From an uncultured Rhizobium sp. (GTDB taxonomy: Bacteria; Pseudomonadota; Alphaproteobacteria; Rhizobiales; Rhizobiaceae), in the NCBI GenBank assembly GCA_945952315.1, contig CAMFIE010000004.1, positions 62,001 through 126,000 of the forward strand: 64,000 nucleotides of DNA, in the 5' to 3' direction. Position 1 is the first letter of the stretch, and every line of letters begins with the position of its first letter. The notes under the pieces were generated by a model. It was not told the DNA's origin. It was given only the letters and a program-made list of their open reading frames with translations, and made no database searches. A program made the position numbers and the translations under genes. Positions 10,141 through 18,963 of the stretch are shown here, one piece after another.

Positions 10141-10599
10141 TTGGCCGGTTCAGCACAAACCCTGTCGAGCCCCGGTTTTCCGGGGCTTTCTTTTCCCGGC
10201 GTCGGCGCCGGTCTTGTCCTGCTGCGCGACGAGAAGATCCTGCTTCTGAAACGGCGCAAAGCGCCGGAAGCCGGCCACTGGAATATTCCCGGCGGCAAGG
10301 TCGATCATATGGAAACTGCAGCGCTTGCGGCTGCGCGCGAAACGGAAGAGGAAACCGGTCTTTCGATCGGAAGTGTCGAATTTCTCTGCCTTTCCGAAAA
10401 GATCATTCCCGAAGACCGCCAGCACTGGATTTCGCTGATGTATCGCGCCACCGCATTTCACGGTGAGGCGCGCATGGTGGAGCCGGACAAGTTTTTCGAG
10501 ATCGGCTGGTTCGGCGCGGATCAGTTGCCGGCACCGCTTTCGCGATTCGCAGCCGATGCAATCGCAGCGCTGCAGGTGCGTGGCCTATTTGGCGCGTAA
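10141..10599 (+). CDS. Nudix hydrolase
   Basis: The Nudix box is visible as GGKVDHMETAALAAAR then ETEEETGL, matching GX5EX7REUXEEXGU apart from a Thr at the hydrophobic position. The protein probably cleaves a nucleoside-diphosphate derivative; the substrate cannot be read from the sequence. The C-terminus overlaps the convergent TfoX-N gene by 15 bp. The start is uncertain: TTG at 10141 is four bases after the rhlE stop, TTG at 10111 overlaps rhlE, and neither has a clear ribosome site. The conserved domain (PGVGAGLVLL) begins at about 10195, after an intrinsic terminator that sits inside the apparent coding region. Confidence 0.8.
   Translation: MAGSAQTLSSPGFPGLSFPGVGAGLVLLRDEKILLLKRRKAPEAGHWNIPGGKVDHMETAALAAARETEEETGLSIGSVEFLCLSEKIIPEDRQHWISLMYRATAFHGEARMVEPDKFFEIGWFGADQLPAPLSRFAADAIAALQVRGLFGA
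10168..10194 (+). terminator. Intrinsic terminator of rhlE, inside the Nudix 5' end
   Basis: Perfect 8-bp stem AGCCCCGG/CCGGGGCT, loop TTTT, tail TTCTTTT. It is positioned to end rhlE transcripts, yet lies within any start of the Nudix frame that precedes its conserved domain. Confidence 0.8.
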
Positions 10600-10908
10600 G
10601 GCCGTCTCCCAGGCACGGCGCACCCATATGGCCATGATATCGGGATCATCCAGCGCTTCATCCGGGATCGACCAGTAGGGCATATTGGCCTTCTTGCCGC
10701 TCTTGCCCTCATAGCTCCACTGCACGGCACCGGCTGCGGCAAAATGCGGAGCCGTTTCCACATCCGCCTTCAGGAGAAGCTCGTCATTCAGTTCGATCGC
10801 CAGAATGCGGCCCTGATGATAGATGCCCTTGCCGCCGAACATCTTGCGGATGCTGATTTCGCCGAGCGACTGGAAGACCTCGCGGATCTGTTCGTTGTCC
10901 ATGTTCAT
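10585..10908 (-). CDS. TfoX N-terminal-domain protein
   Basis: 107 residues matching the TfoX_N domain alone (IRKMFGGKGIYHQGRILA near the start, MPYWSIPDEALDD near the end). In Haemophilus and Vibrio, TfoX/Sxy controls competence, but stand-alone TfoX_N proteins in alphaproteobacteria have no settled role. Its ATG overlaps the stop of the upstream molybdenum-cofactor gene (ATGA), so it is the translationally coupled last gene of that operon. This is odd for a competence-type protein. Confidence 0.82.
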   Translation of the reverse strand: MNMDNEQIREVFQSLGEISIRKMFGGKGIYHQGRILAIELNDELLLKADVETAPHFAAAGAVQWSYEGKSGKKANMPYWSIPDEALDDPDIMAIWVRRAWETALRAK

Positions 10909-12533
10909 CCCTTCAGAATGCCGCCAGCCTGCAACACCGCCTCCGGCGTATCGACATCCAGATGCGCCGCTGCACCAATTTCCACATCCACAACCGGAAG
11001 TCCACAGGTCTCGATGATCGCACGTGCCCCAGTATCACCTTCGAGTTTGCGGATCGCCGCAAAAGTGGCGCGCGGAAGGATAACCGGGTTGCCACGCTTT
11101 CCCGCCGATACGGCGCGGATGACAGCCCGCCCACCTTCTGCCCTGAAGGCTTCCACCATGCGGGCAATATCCTCAGGCGTCACGCCCGGCATATCCGCCA
11201 GCATCACCAGAATACCATCCGCCTCTGACATGGTACCGGAGAGAAGGCCGCTCACCAAGGAACTCGCCATACCGGACGCATAGTCCGGGTTGTGCACCCG
11301 CTGCACGTCAAGGCCTGTCAGCGCCGTCTCGATCTCCTCGCGCCGATGCCCGGTCACGACCGTTACCTGCGACAGGCCGCCTTCCAACAGCACCCGGGTG
11401 GAGCGGCGCACCAGCGGCTCGCCGGCAAACTCTGCCAGCAGTTTGTGACCGCCCTCACCCATGCGCCTTGCCTTGCCTGCGGCGAGCACGAGGCCGAAGA
11501 TAGAAAGCGGTTCGGCGGCGGTTTCCAGGGCATCACGCGGGCTTGGGCGAACGGGTATTTCCTTCAGCAATCCTCCGACGCCAAGGCCAGTCAGATCAAG
11601 TGCGGTCGGAAAGAGACCTGCAAGAATGCGGTTCAGCACCCAGTCGAAGCCATTTTCTGCGGGGCTTCTGGCGCAACCGGGCGCGCCGATCACCGGAACG
11701 GTGCCGATACGCCCCAGCACCAGCAGGTTGCCGGGATCCACCGGCAAGCCCGCCTGCACGACTTCACCGCCCGCAAGGCGGATCGCGGCGGGAATGACAT
11801 CATCGAAATCAGTAAGCGCTGACGCACCGAATATCACCAACAATGGCTGTGCATCGCCCTTCGCCAATGATTCCTTCATCGCCGAAGCGACCGCCTCTGC
11901 CGAATGGGCGGTGCGGATTTCCCGCCGGAGCAAACTTTCGGACAAGAGCAGGCGGCGGGCGAGCACGCGCGCGGTCTTGTCCATCACCGATGGCTTGAGG
12001 CTCGGCAGCGCAGTTGCGATCAGCGTCACATCATGCGGCACGAAGGGATGGATATCGACAAGCCGATTCTCGGCCAGATGCGCCTCGGCGCGCTCGACAC
12101 TTGAGGTACGTACAGCAAGCGGGATGATCTTCACGGTCGCAATCATTTCCCCCGCCATGACCGGCACATGACTTTCCAGACAGGCGAAGGTGATCGCCGG
12201 ATCGATCCGGTTCAGCCCGTCCACAGCCTCACGATTGGCAGTGAAGAGGCCATTGACGGCGGAATATAGGTTCACCCGGCCGGTTCGCGCCTCTGTCACC
12301 GTGTGGTGATCTCCGGCAATGGCGGCGGCGATGCGGGCTGCGGCCGCATCCTCAATCAGGTCGTCCGGGTCGAGGCGAACCGCGATGACCGTTCCGATTC
12401 CTGCGGCGGCAAGGCTTGCCGCATCGGCAGCGGTAAGACGATGGCCTTTCGCAAAGCTCAACCCTGCCTGCCGCAAGGAATGGGCGAGCACCACACCTTC
12501 GGCTTCAGCGACGGGAACCGGGCCAAATTTCAT
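10905..12533 (-). CDS. MoeA-like molybdopterin-binding / MobA-like nucleotidyltransferase fusion
   Basis: 542 residues with two parts. Residues 1 to about 340 resemble the molybdopterin-binding (MoeA/MogA-like) fold (VPVAEAEGVVLAHSL at the start, GAPGCARSPAENGFDW around 280-300). From about 350 there is a MobA/MocA-type nucleotidyltransferase: LVLAAGKARRMG is the nucleotide-binding loop, with VTVVTGHRREEIE and LADMPGVTPEDI following. MocA adds CMP to molybdopterin for xanthine-dehydrogenase-family enzymes, so this fusion probably makes or hands over the Mo-cytidine cofactor (inference). It overlaps both neighbours by 4 bp within the CoxDE/XdhC operon. Confidence 0.87.
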   Translation of the reverse strand: MKFGPVPVAEAEGVVLAHSLRQAGLSFAKGHRLTAADAASLAAAGIGTVIAVRLDPDDLIEDAAAARIAAAIAGDHHTVTEARTGRVNLYSAVNGLFTANREAVDGLNRIDPAITFACLESHVPVMAGEMIATVKIIPLAVRTSSVERAEAHLAENRLVDIHPFVPHDVTLIATALPSLKPSVMDKTARVLARRLLLSESLLRREIRTAHSAEAVASAMKESLAKGDAQPLLVIFGASALTDFDDVIPAAIRLAGGEVVQAGLPVDPGNLLVLGRIGTVPVIGAPGCARSPAENGFDWVLNRILAGLFPTALDLTGLGVGGLLKEIPVRPSPRDALETAAEPLSIFGLVLAAGKARRMGEGGHKLLAEFAGEPLVRRSTRVLLEGGLSQVTVVTGHRREEIETALTGLDVQRVHNPDYASGMASSLVSGLLSGTMSEADGILVMLADMPGVTPEDIARMVEAFRAEGGRAVIRAVSAGKRGNPVILPRATFAAIRKLEGDTGARAIIETCGLPVVDVEIGAAAHLDVDTPEAVLQAGGILKG

Positions 12534-13228
12534 TCCGCACCACCCGAGAGCGCACGGCGGCGATAGGCGCGGATGATGTCTGCCAGCACGGCAACGGCAA
12601 TCTCCGCCGGACTTGCCGCGCCGATATCAAGGCCGATGGGTGCGGAAATCCGGGCGATCTCCGCGTCCGAAAAGCCTTGCGCCACAAGCCGTTCCACCCG
12701 CTTGGCATGGGTTTTGCGGCTGCCGAGCGCGCCGACATAAAAGCAGCCAGTCTTCAGCGCCTCGGCAATCGGAAAATCATCGATCTTCGGATCATGGGTC
12801 ACGGCGGCAACGGCGGTATAGGTGTCCAGCGGACGCTGCTTCAGCGCATCTTCCGGCCAATCGGCAACGAGATCCACGCCTTCAAACCGCTCTCCGGTGG
12901 CAAAGGCCGTGCGCGGGTCGATCACCGTCAGGTCATAGCCCGCAAGCCGTGCCATCGGCGCCAATGCCTGACTAATGTGCACAGCGCCAATCACCACGAT
13001 CCGTGCGGGCGGCAGATAGACATTGAGAAAATGCGCCTCGCCGCCCAGCTCAATCATGCCGGGCTTGCCGGAACGAAAGGCGGTTGCCAGAGCCTCGCCC
13101 AGCGCGCCTTCGGGCCGGTCGTTTTCCTGAAAGACCTGCGCCGTATCTTTGCCAATTGGCGTAAGAGTAGCGATTGCACGCCGATTGGCACGAGCGCGAT
13201 TGATGGCGTGGAGAAGATCTGTCCGCAT
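12530..13228 (-). CDS. XdhC C-terminal (Rossmann) domain protein
   Basis: 232 residues corresponding to the XdhC_C domain: a Rossmann segment with IVVIGAVHISQALAPMARL, DPRTAF, VAAVTHDPKIDD, YVGALGSRKTHAKR and IGLDIGAASPAEIAVAVL. XdhC binds the Mo cofactor and helps insert it, sulfurated, into molybdenum hydroxylases. Here the family's two domains are encoded as separate genes; this one overlaps the N-domain gene by a single base and the downstream fusion gene by 4 bp, so coupled translation is likely. Confidence 0.9.
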   Translation of the reverse strand: MRTDLLHAINRARANRRAIATLTPIGKDTAQVFQENDRPEGALGEALATAFRSGKPGMIELGGEAHFLNVYLPPARIVVIGAVHISQALAPMARLAGYDLTVIDPRTAFATGERFEGVDLVADWPEDALKQRPLDTYTAVAAVTHDPKIDDFPIAEALKTGCFYVGALGSRKTHAKRVERLVAQGFSDAEIARISAPIGLDIGAASPAEIAVAVLADIIRAYRRRALSGGAE

Positions 13229-13557
13229 CAGCCGAGCCTTTCCAGCGCCACGCGAATGCGGCCGCCACAGGAGAGCCCCACCCGCCAGGTCGTTTCATCG
13301 GCCACGCCGAATTCGAGAATGCGCGGCTCTCCGGTGGCGATCACCTCGCCCGCTTCGGATATCACCGCTCCTTCGACACAACCGCCCGAGACCGAGCCCA
13401 TGAAATTGCCATCGCTGTCAATCGCGAGATGGCTGCCGACAGGACGCGGTGCGGAACCCCAGGTCTCGATCACGGTTGCCAGCGCCACGCCGCGCCCTTC
13501 GGCGAGCCACACTTCGGCAGCGTAGAGCGGATCCTGCATATCAGCTGCATCCATCAT
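13228..13557 (-). CDS. XdhC N-terminal domain protein (XdhC/CoxI)
   Basis: 109 residues matching the XdhC_CoxI N-terminal domain: ATVIETWGSAPRPVGSHLAI, GSVSGGCVEGAV and GLSCGG, with the conserved cysteines present. It is the partner of the adjacent Rossmann-domain gene and probably works with it as a split XdhC that delivers cofactor to a Mo hydroxylase. The ATG overlaps the coxE-like stop (ATGA). Confidence 0.9.
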   Translation of the reverse strand: MMDAADMQDPLYAAEVWLAEGRGVALATVIETWGSAPRPVGSHLAIDSDGNFMGSVSGGCVEGAVISEAGEVIATGEPRILEFGVADETTWRVGLSCGGRIRVALERLG

Positions 13558-14846
13558 GTCCTGTCTCCCGGTTCCTTCAGAAAACGCCGGTCATCCCCGG
13601 TCAGTCCCCGTGCCCTGCCGCTTGAACCGTCCGACAGACAGTCGGCGAGATCCTGCAGCGAGTTCAGATTGTGAACGGCGCGGAAATCATCCACATGCGG
13701 CAGCATGGCCCTGACGCCGCGCGCCCGCGCCTCGAAGCCTTCGAACCGCAGCAGCGGATTGAGCCAGATCAGTCGGCGGCAGGAGCGGTGCAGCCGGTCC
13801 ATTTCGTGTTCCAGCATCTCGGTGCCTTCCCGCTCCAGACCGTCTGTCAGAAGCAGGACCACTGCCCCCTGCCCCAGCACGCGGCGGCTCCAGAGCCGGT
13901 TGAACTCCTTCAGCGTCTCGCCAATGCGCGTGCCGCCCGACCAGTCACTGACCAGTGACGTGCAGGCTTCGACGGCGAGATCGGGATCCCGATTGGCGAT
14001 CTGGCGCGAAACATTGGTGAGCCGTGTGCCGAACAGGAACACCCGCACCCGTTTTCTCTTCGTCGCGAGCACATGCAGGAAATGCAGGAAAACACGGCTG
14101 TACTGGCTCATGGAGCCGGAAATATCGGCAAGCACGACCAGCGGCGGATGCACCTCGCGCGGCGCACGATAGCGCGGCAGCATCAGGTCGCCGCCGGTGC
14201 GCAGGCTCGCACGCATCATCGCGCGCGGATCGATCCGGCCATCAGACGCCGGGCGAAACCGCCTGAGCTTCACCTTGTCCATCGGCAGGGCGAGATTTTC
14301 GATGGCCTTCTTCGCCGCTGTCAGCTCGGCCGCCGTCATCTGGGCGAAATCCATCTTGCGCAGCACTTCGGTCCCGGATGCGGTGAAGCGGCTGTCGGAA
14401 ATGATGTCCGGCTCGTCATCTCGGCCGGGCTGCGGCTCCTTGGGATTGTAGAATGCGTCGTTGATGCGGGCGGCCCCGGCGCGCTGCTTTTCCGGCTCCT
14501 TGCGGGCACCGACCGGCAGCATCATCGACATCATCTGCGAAATGTAATCGCGCGCCTTCCAGAAAAGATTGAAGGCCTCGTCAAATACCTGCTGGTCCTC
14601 GTGCCGCTTTACGAAGACGGCGGACAAGGTCGCGCGAAACTCCTCCCGCGAGCCGATCCCGACGGCAATTGCCGCCTCGATGGCATCATTGACCAGCGCT
14701 GGCCCGACCCTTAGCCCCGCTTTGCGCAGGGCGCGGGCAAAAAACACGATGTTATCGGCAAAAGCCCCGTCACCCGCGCTGAGCGGCGGCAGGACGAGAC
14801 CCTGATGGCCTGCATCTGTCCGTGAAGCTGCGCTCTCCGGCTCCAT
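13554..14846 (-). CDS. coxE: VWA-domain protein, CoxE type
   Basis: 430 residues with a C-terminal von Willebrand A domain. The metal-ion site DISGSMS is intact around residue 230, and SDWSGGTRIG carries the conserved threonine. In CO dehydrogenase biogenesis CoxD (MoxR ATPase) and CoxE act together on the [CuSMoO2] site; in organisms without CO dehydrogenase the pair is thought to serve other Mo hydroxylases (inference here). The start follows a GGGG/GAG stretch five bases after the coxD stop. Confidence 0.88.
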   Translation of the reverse strand: MEPESAASRTDAGHQGLVLPPLSAGDGAFADNIVFFARALRKAGLRVGPALVNDAIEAAIAVGIGSREEFRATLSAVFVKRHEDQQVFDEAFNLFWKARDYISQMMSMMLPVGARKEPEKQRAGAARINDAFYNPKEPQPGRDDEPDIISDSRFTASGTEVLRKMDFAQMTAAELTAAKKAIENLALPMDKVKLRRFRPASDGRIDPRAMMRASLRTGGDLMLPRYRAPREVHPPLVVLADISGSMSQYSRVFLHFLHVLATKRKRVRVFLFGTRLTNVSRQIANRDPDLAVEACTSLVSDWSGGTRIGETLKEFNRLWSRRVLGQGAVVLLLTDGLEREGTEMLEHEMDRLHRSCRRLIWLNPLLRFEGFEARARGVRAMLPHVDDFRAVHNLNSLQDLADCLSDGSSGRARGLTGDDRRFLKEPGDRT

Positions 14847-14851
14847 CGCTC

Positions 14852-15787
14852 TCAGCCCCCGGCTCTCAGCGACGCCTTGACCTCGTTCAGAAGCTTCGTG
14901 CCTTCGCTTCCGGCAATGCGGGCAATGTCATCCTGATATTTGAGAAGCGTGCCGAGCGTATCCGACAGCGTTTCCGGATCGAGCGACAGCCGGTCAAGCT
15001 CGGTCAGCGCGGTCGCCCAGTCGATGGTTTCGGCAACGCCCGGATTCTTGAAGAGATCGAGTTTGCGAAGGCCCTGCACATAGGCCACGATTTCCCGCGA
15101 GAGCGCTTCCCGGCATCCCGGCACGCGCTGGCGCACGATCGCAAGCTCCCGCTCGGCATCCGGATAATCCACCCAGTGGTATAGGCAGCGCCGCTTCAGC
15201 GCGTCGTGAATTTCGCGGGTGCGGTTGGTGGTGATGATGACAATCGGCGGTTCGGCAGCGTGGATCGTGCCGAGTTCCGGGATGGTGACCTGAAAATCGG
15301 AAAGCACTTCCAGCAGATAGGCCTCGAAGGCTTCATCGGCCCGGTCCAGCTCATCGATCAGGAAAACCGGCGCGCCCTTGCCGGGCTGCGGCGTCAAAGC
15401 CTGCAGAACCGGGCGGCGGATCAGGTGCCGCTCGGAAAAGAGCCCGCCTTCGATCCGGCCGCGATCCTTCTCGCCGCTTGCCTCGGAAAGCCGGATATCC
15501 AGCATCTGGGCGGGGTAATTCCATTCGTAGACGGCGGTGGAGACATCCAGCCCCTCATAGCATTGCAGGCGGATGAGGTCGCGGCCAAGGGCGCGCGATA
15601 GAACCTTGGCGATCTCGGTTTTGCCCACGCCTGCCTCACCTTCGAGAAACAGCGGGCGCTTCATTTTCAGAGCGAGGAACACCACGGTGGAAAGCGCGCG
15701 GGACGCCAGATAATTCTGCCCGAGCAGCATATCTGCCGTCGCGTCGATGGTCGCCGGTAATGCGTGCGCGGAATTCTCAGTCGACAT
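14852..15787 (-). CDS. coxD: MoxR-family AAA+ ATPase, CoxD type
   Basis: 311 residues. Walker A GEAGVGKTE, Walker B VFLIDELDRA and sensor 1 IITTNRTRE identify a MoxR AAA+ ATPase, and pairing with a VWA protein downstream is diagnostic of the CoxD/CoxE subgroup. ATG at 15787 is preferred to one 66 bases upstream because GGGAGC precedes it at the right spacing. It is the first gene of a run of six tightly packed genes ending with the TfoX-N gene. Confidence 0.9.
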   Translation of the reverse strand: MSTENSAHALPATIDATADMLLGQNYLASRALSTVVFLALKMKRPLFLEGEAGVGKTEIAKVLSRALGRDLIRLQCYEGLDVSTAVYEWNYPAQMLDIRLSEASGEKDRGRIEGGLFSERHLIRRPVLQALTPQPGKGAPVFLIDELDRADEAFEAYLLEVLSDFQVTIPELGTIHAAEPPIVIITTNRTREIHDALKRRCLYHWVDYPDAERELAIVRQRVPGCREALSREIVAYVQGLRKLDLFKNPGVAETIDWATALTELDRLSLDPETLSDTLGTLLKYQDDIARIAGSEGTKLLNEVKASLRAGG

Positions 15788-15855
15788 AGAAGCTCCCGTC
15801 TCCACCCGTCGGGCAAGGCTCTCGCCTCGCCAGAACGGCCCCTCCGACGACAAGC

Positions 15856-16350
15856 TTATAGCGCGCGATATCCCCGGTCCAGATAGATCAAAGCCTCATC
15901 CCGCGAGCCGTGATGAAGGGCCAAGACTTCGCCGAAAAGCACGGTATGGGTGTTGGTGATCTTGCTGTCGATCACCTTGCAATCAAAGGAAACATGGGCG
16001 TTTTCCAGTACCGGCGCGCCGGTGACCAGCGTTTTCCAGGCGCCGAGAGCGAAGCGTTCTTCCGCCGTCAGGCTGTTTCGCCCGGAAAAGGCATCGGCCA
16101 GATACTGATTGGCGATGCCAAGCGTATTCAGCGCGAAAACACCGCTTTCGAAAAAGATGCGGTTGTTCGGATTGCTGTTGTTAAGACAGACCAGAACCGT
16201 CGGCGGATTGTCCGAAACCGAGCATGCCGCCGTGATCGTCACGCCACGCCGTTCTGATCCGAGCGCGGTGGTGACGATCTGCACATGGCCTGCATAGCGC
16301 GCCATGGCATCGCGATAGAGAGCTGCATCGAGTATCTGCTTGTCCAACAC
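15856..16350 (-). CDS. Flavin reductase-like FMN-binding protein
   Basis: 164 residues of the flavin reductase-like split-barrel family (HpaC type): YAGHVQIVTTALG, RRGVTITAACSVSDNPP, LVCLNNSNPNNR and FALNTLGIANQYLADAF. It likely uses NAD(P)H to reduce FMN or FAD for a partner oxygenase that is not visible nearby. The start GTG at 16350 has GGAGG six bases before it; an alternative TTG lies next to it, and a TTG 21 bases upstream is less likely. It is 68 bp upstream of coxD and could share its promoter. Confidence 0.82.
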   Translation of the reverse strand: MLDKQILDAALYRDAMARYAGHVQIVTTALGSERRGVTITAACSVSDNPPTVLVCLNNSNPNNRIFFESGVFALNTLGIANQYLADAFSGRNSLTAEERFALGAWKTLVTGAPVLENAHVSFDCKVIDSKITNTHTVLFGEVLALHHGSRDEALIYLDRGYRAL

Positions 16351-16542
16351 GCCTTGCCTCCGCCGCGTCAATCATCGCGGCAACCTCAACCTGTCGCGAA
16401 TATGGGCGCGATCCCTTACCTTTTCCACAATGGCAGGCCAGGAAACCGGGCAGCCCTTGCGGCGACGCGCTTTTCCTTTGACGCTCGCGATACGGGGTTT
16501 ACATAAGGACGCATGATTTGAAAACATGGGTATAACCTTTCC

Positions 16543-17619
16543 ATGCCGTGTCGCCGCCTGACTGCCACCCTTTTTGCGCTTCTCGCCACCGCGGCTCTGG
16601 CCGAGGCAAAGGATCTGGCAATTGGTGTGGTCGCACCGGAAAACGGACCGCTCGCGATTCTCGGCCAGCAGGTCTCGCAGGGCGCTGCCCATCAGGCCGA
16701 AGCGCTTGGCGATACGGTGCTTCCCGTCAAGGACAGCTGTGCCGCAGGCGATGGCGACCGGATTGCCGATGCACTGATCGCCGCGAAAGCCCAGATTGCC
16801 ATTGGCTTTCTCTGTCGCGAGACGCTGGAAGAGGCTCTCCCGAAACTGAAAGATGCGGGCATCCCGGCAATCACCATCGGCGTGCGCGCGGACGGTTTGA
16901 TGGAAGACGCGCTGAAAAGCGGCTGGCCGCTCTATCGGCTGGCCCCCTCGCAAAAAGCCGAAATCGACCGTCTCGCCGAAGAAATCAGCACGGCCTGGAG
17001 TGCCGAACCTTTCGCACTCATCGATGACGGGGCGATCGGCAACCATGATCTCACCGAAAACCTGCGCGCCGAGCTGGAAGCGAAGGGGGTGAAACCGGTG
17101 CTCGCCGATACGCTGCGGCCCGGACAGGACCAGCAGCTGACGCTTGTGCGTCATCTGACCTCCGCCGGCGTTCTGCGTGCCTTCGTTGCTGCTGATCGGG
17201 ATGATTTCGCCGTGCTTGCCCGGGACCTGATGGAGGCGACCCAACCGATCACGCTGCTTTCCGGTTCCGGCATCGACACGACGCCCGGCGATGTGCCTCT
17301 TGTTGCCGGTGTTCAGACACTGGTCGTGAAGGATGCGGCGGCTGATCCCGCCAATCAGCCGCTTGTGGAGGCCCTTCGCGCAAAGGGGGTGGAGCCGGAA
17401 GGCTATGTCATGGCAGCCATTGCCGCGGTGCAGGTGGCCGATGCCGCCCTTTCGGCTGCGGCTGATGAAGGCAAGGCCGCAAGCGAAACGCTCGCTTCCC
17501 GAGCCTTTGAAACGGTTCTCGGCCCCGTGCGTTTCACCGAAGGCCACGAATTGGGCGAAAACCCGTTTGCCATCGGCCAGTGGAATGGCAAGGCCTTCGC
17601 GCCACCGCCGAAACCGTGA
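16543..17619 (+). CDS. Periplasmic binding protein, branched-chain amino acid type (orphan)
   Basis: 358 residues with a signal peptide (residues 1 to about 22, ending near ALAEA) followed by a type I periplasmic-binding fold: LAIGVVAPENGPLAILGQQV resembles the LivJ-family start, and PVKDSCAAGDGD fits the early ligand lobe. No permease or ATPase genes lie beside it, so it is either an orphan receptor, or pairs with distant transport genes. The ligand is unknown. It is convergent with nothing and sits 92 bp before rpe. Confidence 0.75.
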   Translation: MPCRRLTATLFALLATAALAEAKDLAIGVVAPENGPLAILGQQVSQGAAHQAEALGDTVLPVKDSCAAGDGDRIADALIAAKAQIAIGFLCRETLEEALPKLKDAGIPAITIGVRADGLMEDALKSGWPLYRLAPSQKAEIDRLAEEISTAWSAEPFALIDDGAIGNHDLTENLRAELEAKGVKPVLADTLRPGQDQQLTLVRHLTSAGVLRAFVAADRDDFAVLARDLMEATQPITLLSGSGIDTTPGDVPLVAGVQTLVVKDAAADPANQPLVEALRAKGVEPEGYVMAAIAAVQVADAALSAAADEGKAASETLASRAFETVLGPVRFTEGHELGENPFAIGQWNGKAFAPPPKP

Positions 17620-17711
17620 TAGACATTTGGTGGGATCACCCGATGCACCGCTTGCGGCGGACTATCGCCGAATGATAAGAGCCCGGCAATTCAAAGGTTT
17701 CCGGAGAGAGC

Positions 17712-18389
17712 ATGTCCACCCCGCTTCCGCTGCGCATCGCGCCTTCCATTCTCGCCGCCAATTTCGCAAAGCTCGGTCAGGAAGTGGCCGATGTGACGGC
17801 AGCCGGTGCGGACTGGATCCATCTCGATGTGATGGACGGGCATTTCGTGCCCAACATTTCGTTCGGCCCCGATGTGATCAAGGCGCTGCGCCCGCATACG
17901 GACGCGATTTTTGACTGCCATCTGATGATCGCTCCTGCTGACCCCTATCTGGAAGCCTTTGCAAAGGCGGGTTGCGACATCATCACCGTTCATGCAGAGG
18001 CAGGCCCGCACCTGCACCGTTCGCTGCAATCGATCCGCGCCATGGGGCTGAAGGCCGGTGTCTCGCTGAACCCGGCAACGCCGCTTTCCGTGCTGGACCA
18101 CGTGATGGACGATATCGACCTGCTGCTGATCATGAGCGTCAATCCGGGCTTTGGCGGCCAGAAATACATTCCGGCGATGACGGACAAGATCCGGGCCGCC
18201 CGCGCGCTGATCGGCGACCGGCTGATCGAGCTTGAGGTGGATGGCGGCGTGACGGCGCAAAATGCGGGAGAGATCGTCGCCGCTGGCGCCAATGCACTGG
18301 TCGCTGGCTCGGCGATCTTCAAGGGCGACGGCGTAGAAGACTATCGCAAGACCATAAATTTGATCCGCAACGCCGTTTCCGGACATTGA
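17712..18389 (+). CDS. rpe: Ribulose-phosphate 3-epimerase
   Basis: Interconverts ribulose 5-phosphate and xylulose 5-phosphate in the pentose phosphate pathway. The 225-residue TIM barrel shows [41 protein letters not shown] and EVDGGV, which carry the metal and phosphate ligands. A GGAGAGAG ribosome site precedes ATG 17712. It is followed after 3 bp by a small membrane-protein gene. Confidence 0.97.
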   Translation: MSTPLPLRIAPSILAANFAKLGQEVADVTAAGADWIHLDVMDGHFVPNISFGPDVIKALRPHTDAIFDCHLMIAPADPYLEAFAKAGCDIITVHAEAGPHLHRSLQSIRAMGLKAGVSLNPATPLSVLDHVMDDIDLLLIMSVNPGFGGQKYIPAMTDKIRAARALIGDRLIELEVDGGVTAQNAGEIVAAGANALVAGSAIFKGDGVEDYRKTINLIRNAVSGH

Positions 18390-18392
18390 CCC

Positions 18393-18902
18393 ATGGCGAA
18401 AGGCGGCTTCGCACTGATGGCGCGGGCAAGGGCCAGTCTGGCTGGCCCCCGGCTGCTCATCGGCGGGGCGCTGTGCTGGGGCCTCGTGATGGTCGCGAGC
18501 TACCTTGTCTATGAATGGCGGCAAACCGGGCTGAACCGGTTTCATCTCGCCACGATGCTGGGCATTGTGTTTTCCGGCGGCGTGCTTGGCTGGATAAGTG
18601 GCCTGACCTGCGCCCGTTTTTTCGGAATCTGGCGACGGTTCGAAACGCGGCTCGCCGCAACGCTCTTCTTTCTCTGCATCGGCACGATGGGTTTCACCAT
18701 GGTGTTGCTTGCCCTGCAGTTCCGCCAGTTTTACGCCCAGTGGCATGATCCGTTCCTCACCAAAACATGGATCATCCAGCAGATCGAGACCACCGCCGGG
18801 GCCGTCTATCAGTTTCTCGTGCTCGGCTTGCCGCATTATCTGCCGCTTGCCTTTCCCGCATTGATCGTCACAAGTTTCGCAGTTGCGAAACGGATGCGTT
18901 GA
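18393..18902 (+). CDS. Hypothetical four-helix membrane protein
   Basis: 169 residues, not recognised. Four hydrophobic stretches are visible: around 19-40 (LLIGGALCWGLVMVASYLVY), 52-72 (MLGIVFSGGVLGWISGL), 87-110 (LFFLCIGTMGFTMVLLAL) and 140-165 (PLAFPALIVTSFAV). It starts 3 bp after the rpe stop and 61 bp before purB, so it is probably co-transcribed with both. No catalytic motif is seen. Confidence 0.7.
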   Translation: MAKGGFALMARARASLAGPRLLIGGALCWGLVMVASYLVYEWRQTGLNRFHLATMLGIVFSGGVLGWISGLTCARFFGIWRRFETRLAATLFFLCIGTMGFTMVLLALQFRQFYAQWHDPFLTKTWIIQQIETTAGAVYQFLVLGLPHYLPLAFPALIVTSFAVAKRMR

Positions 18903-18963
18903 GATTGCCGGAACACTTTGCTAAAGGGGCCGCAACTGCCGCGCTGCAAAGGAAGGCTCGCCG

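Noticed and set aside
8601..10298. 565-codon open frame antisense to rhlE
   Set aside because: No motif; rhlE is complete on the plus strand.
16372..17547. Long open frame (391 codons) on the minus strand opposite the binding-protein gene
   Set aside because: It mirrors the codon pattern of the real gene on the plus strand and shows no family signature; high-GC coding DNA often leaves such antisense frames open.
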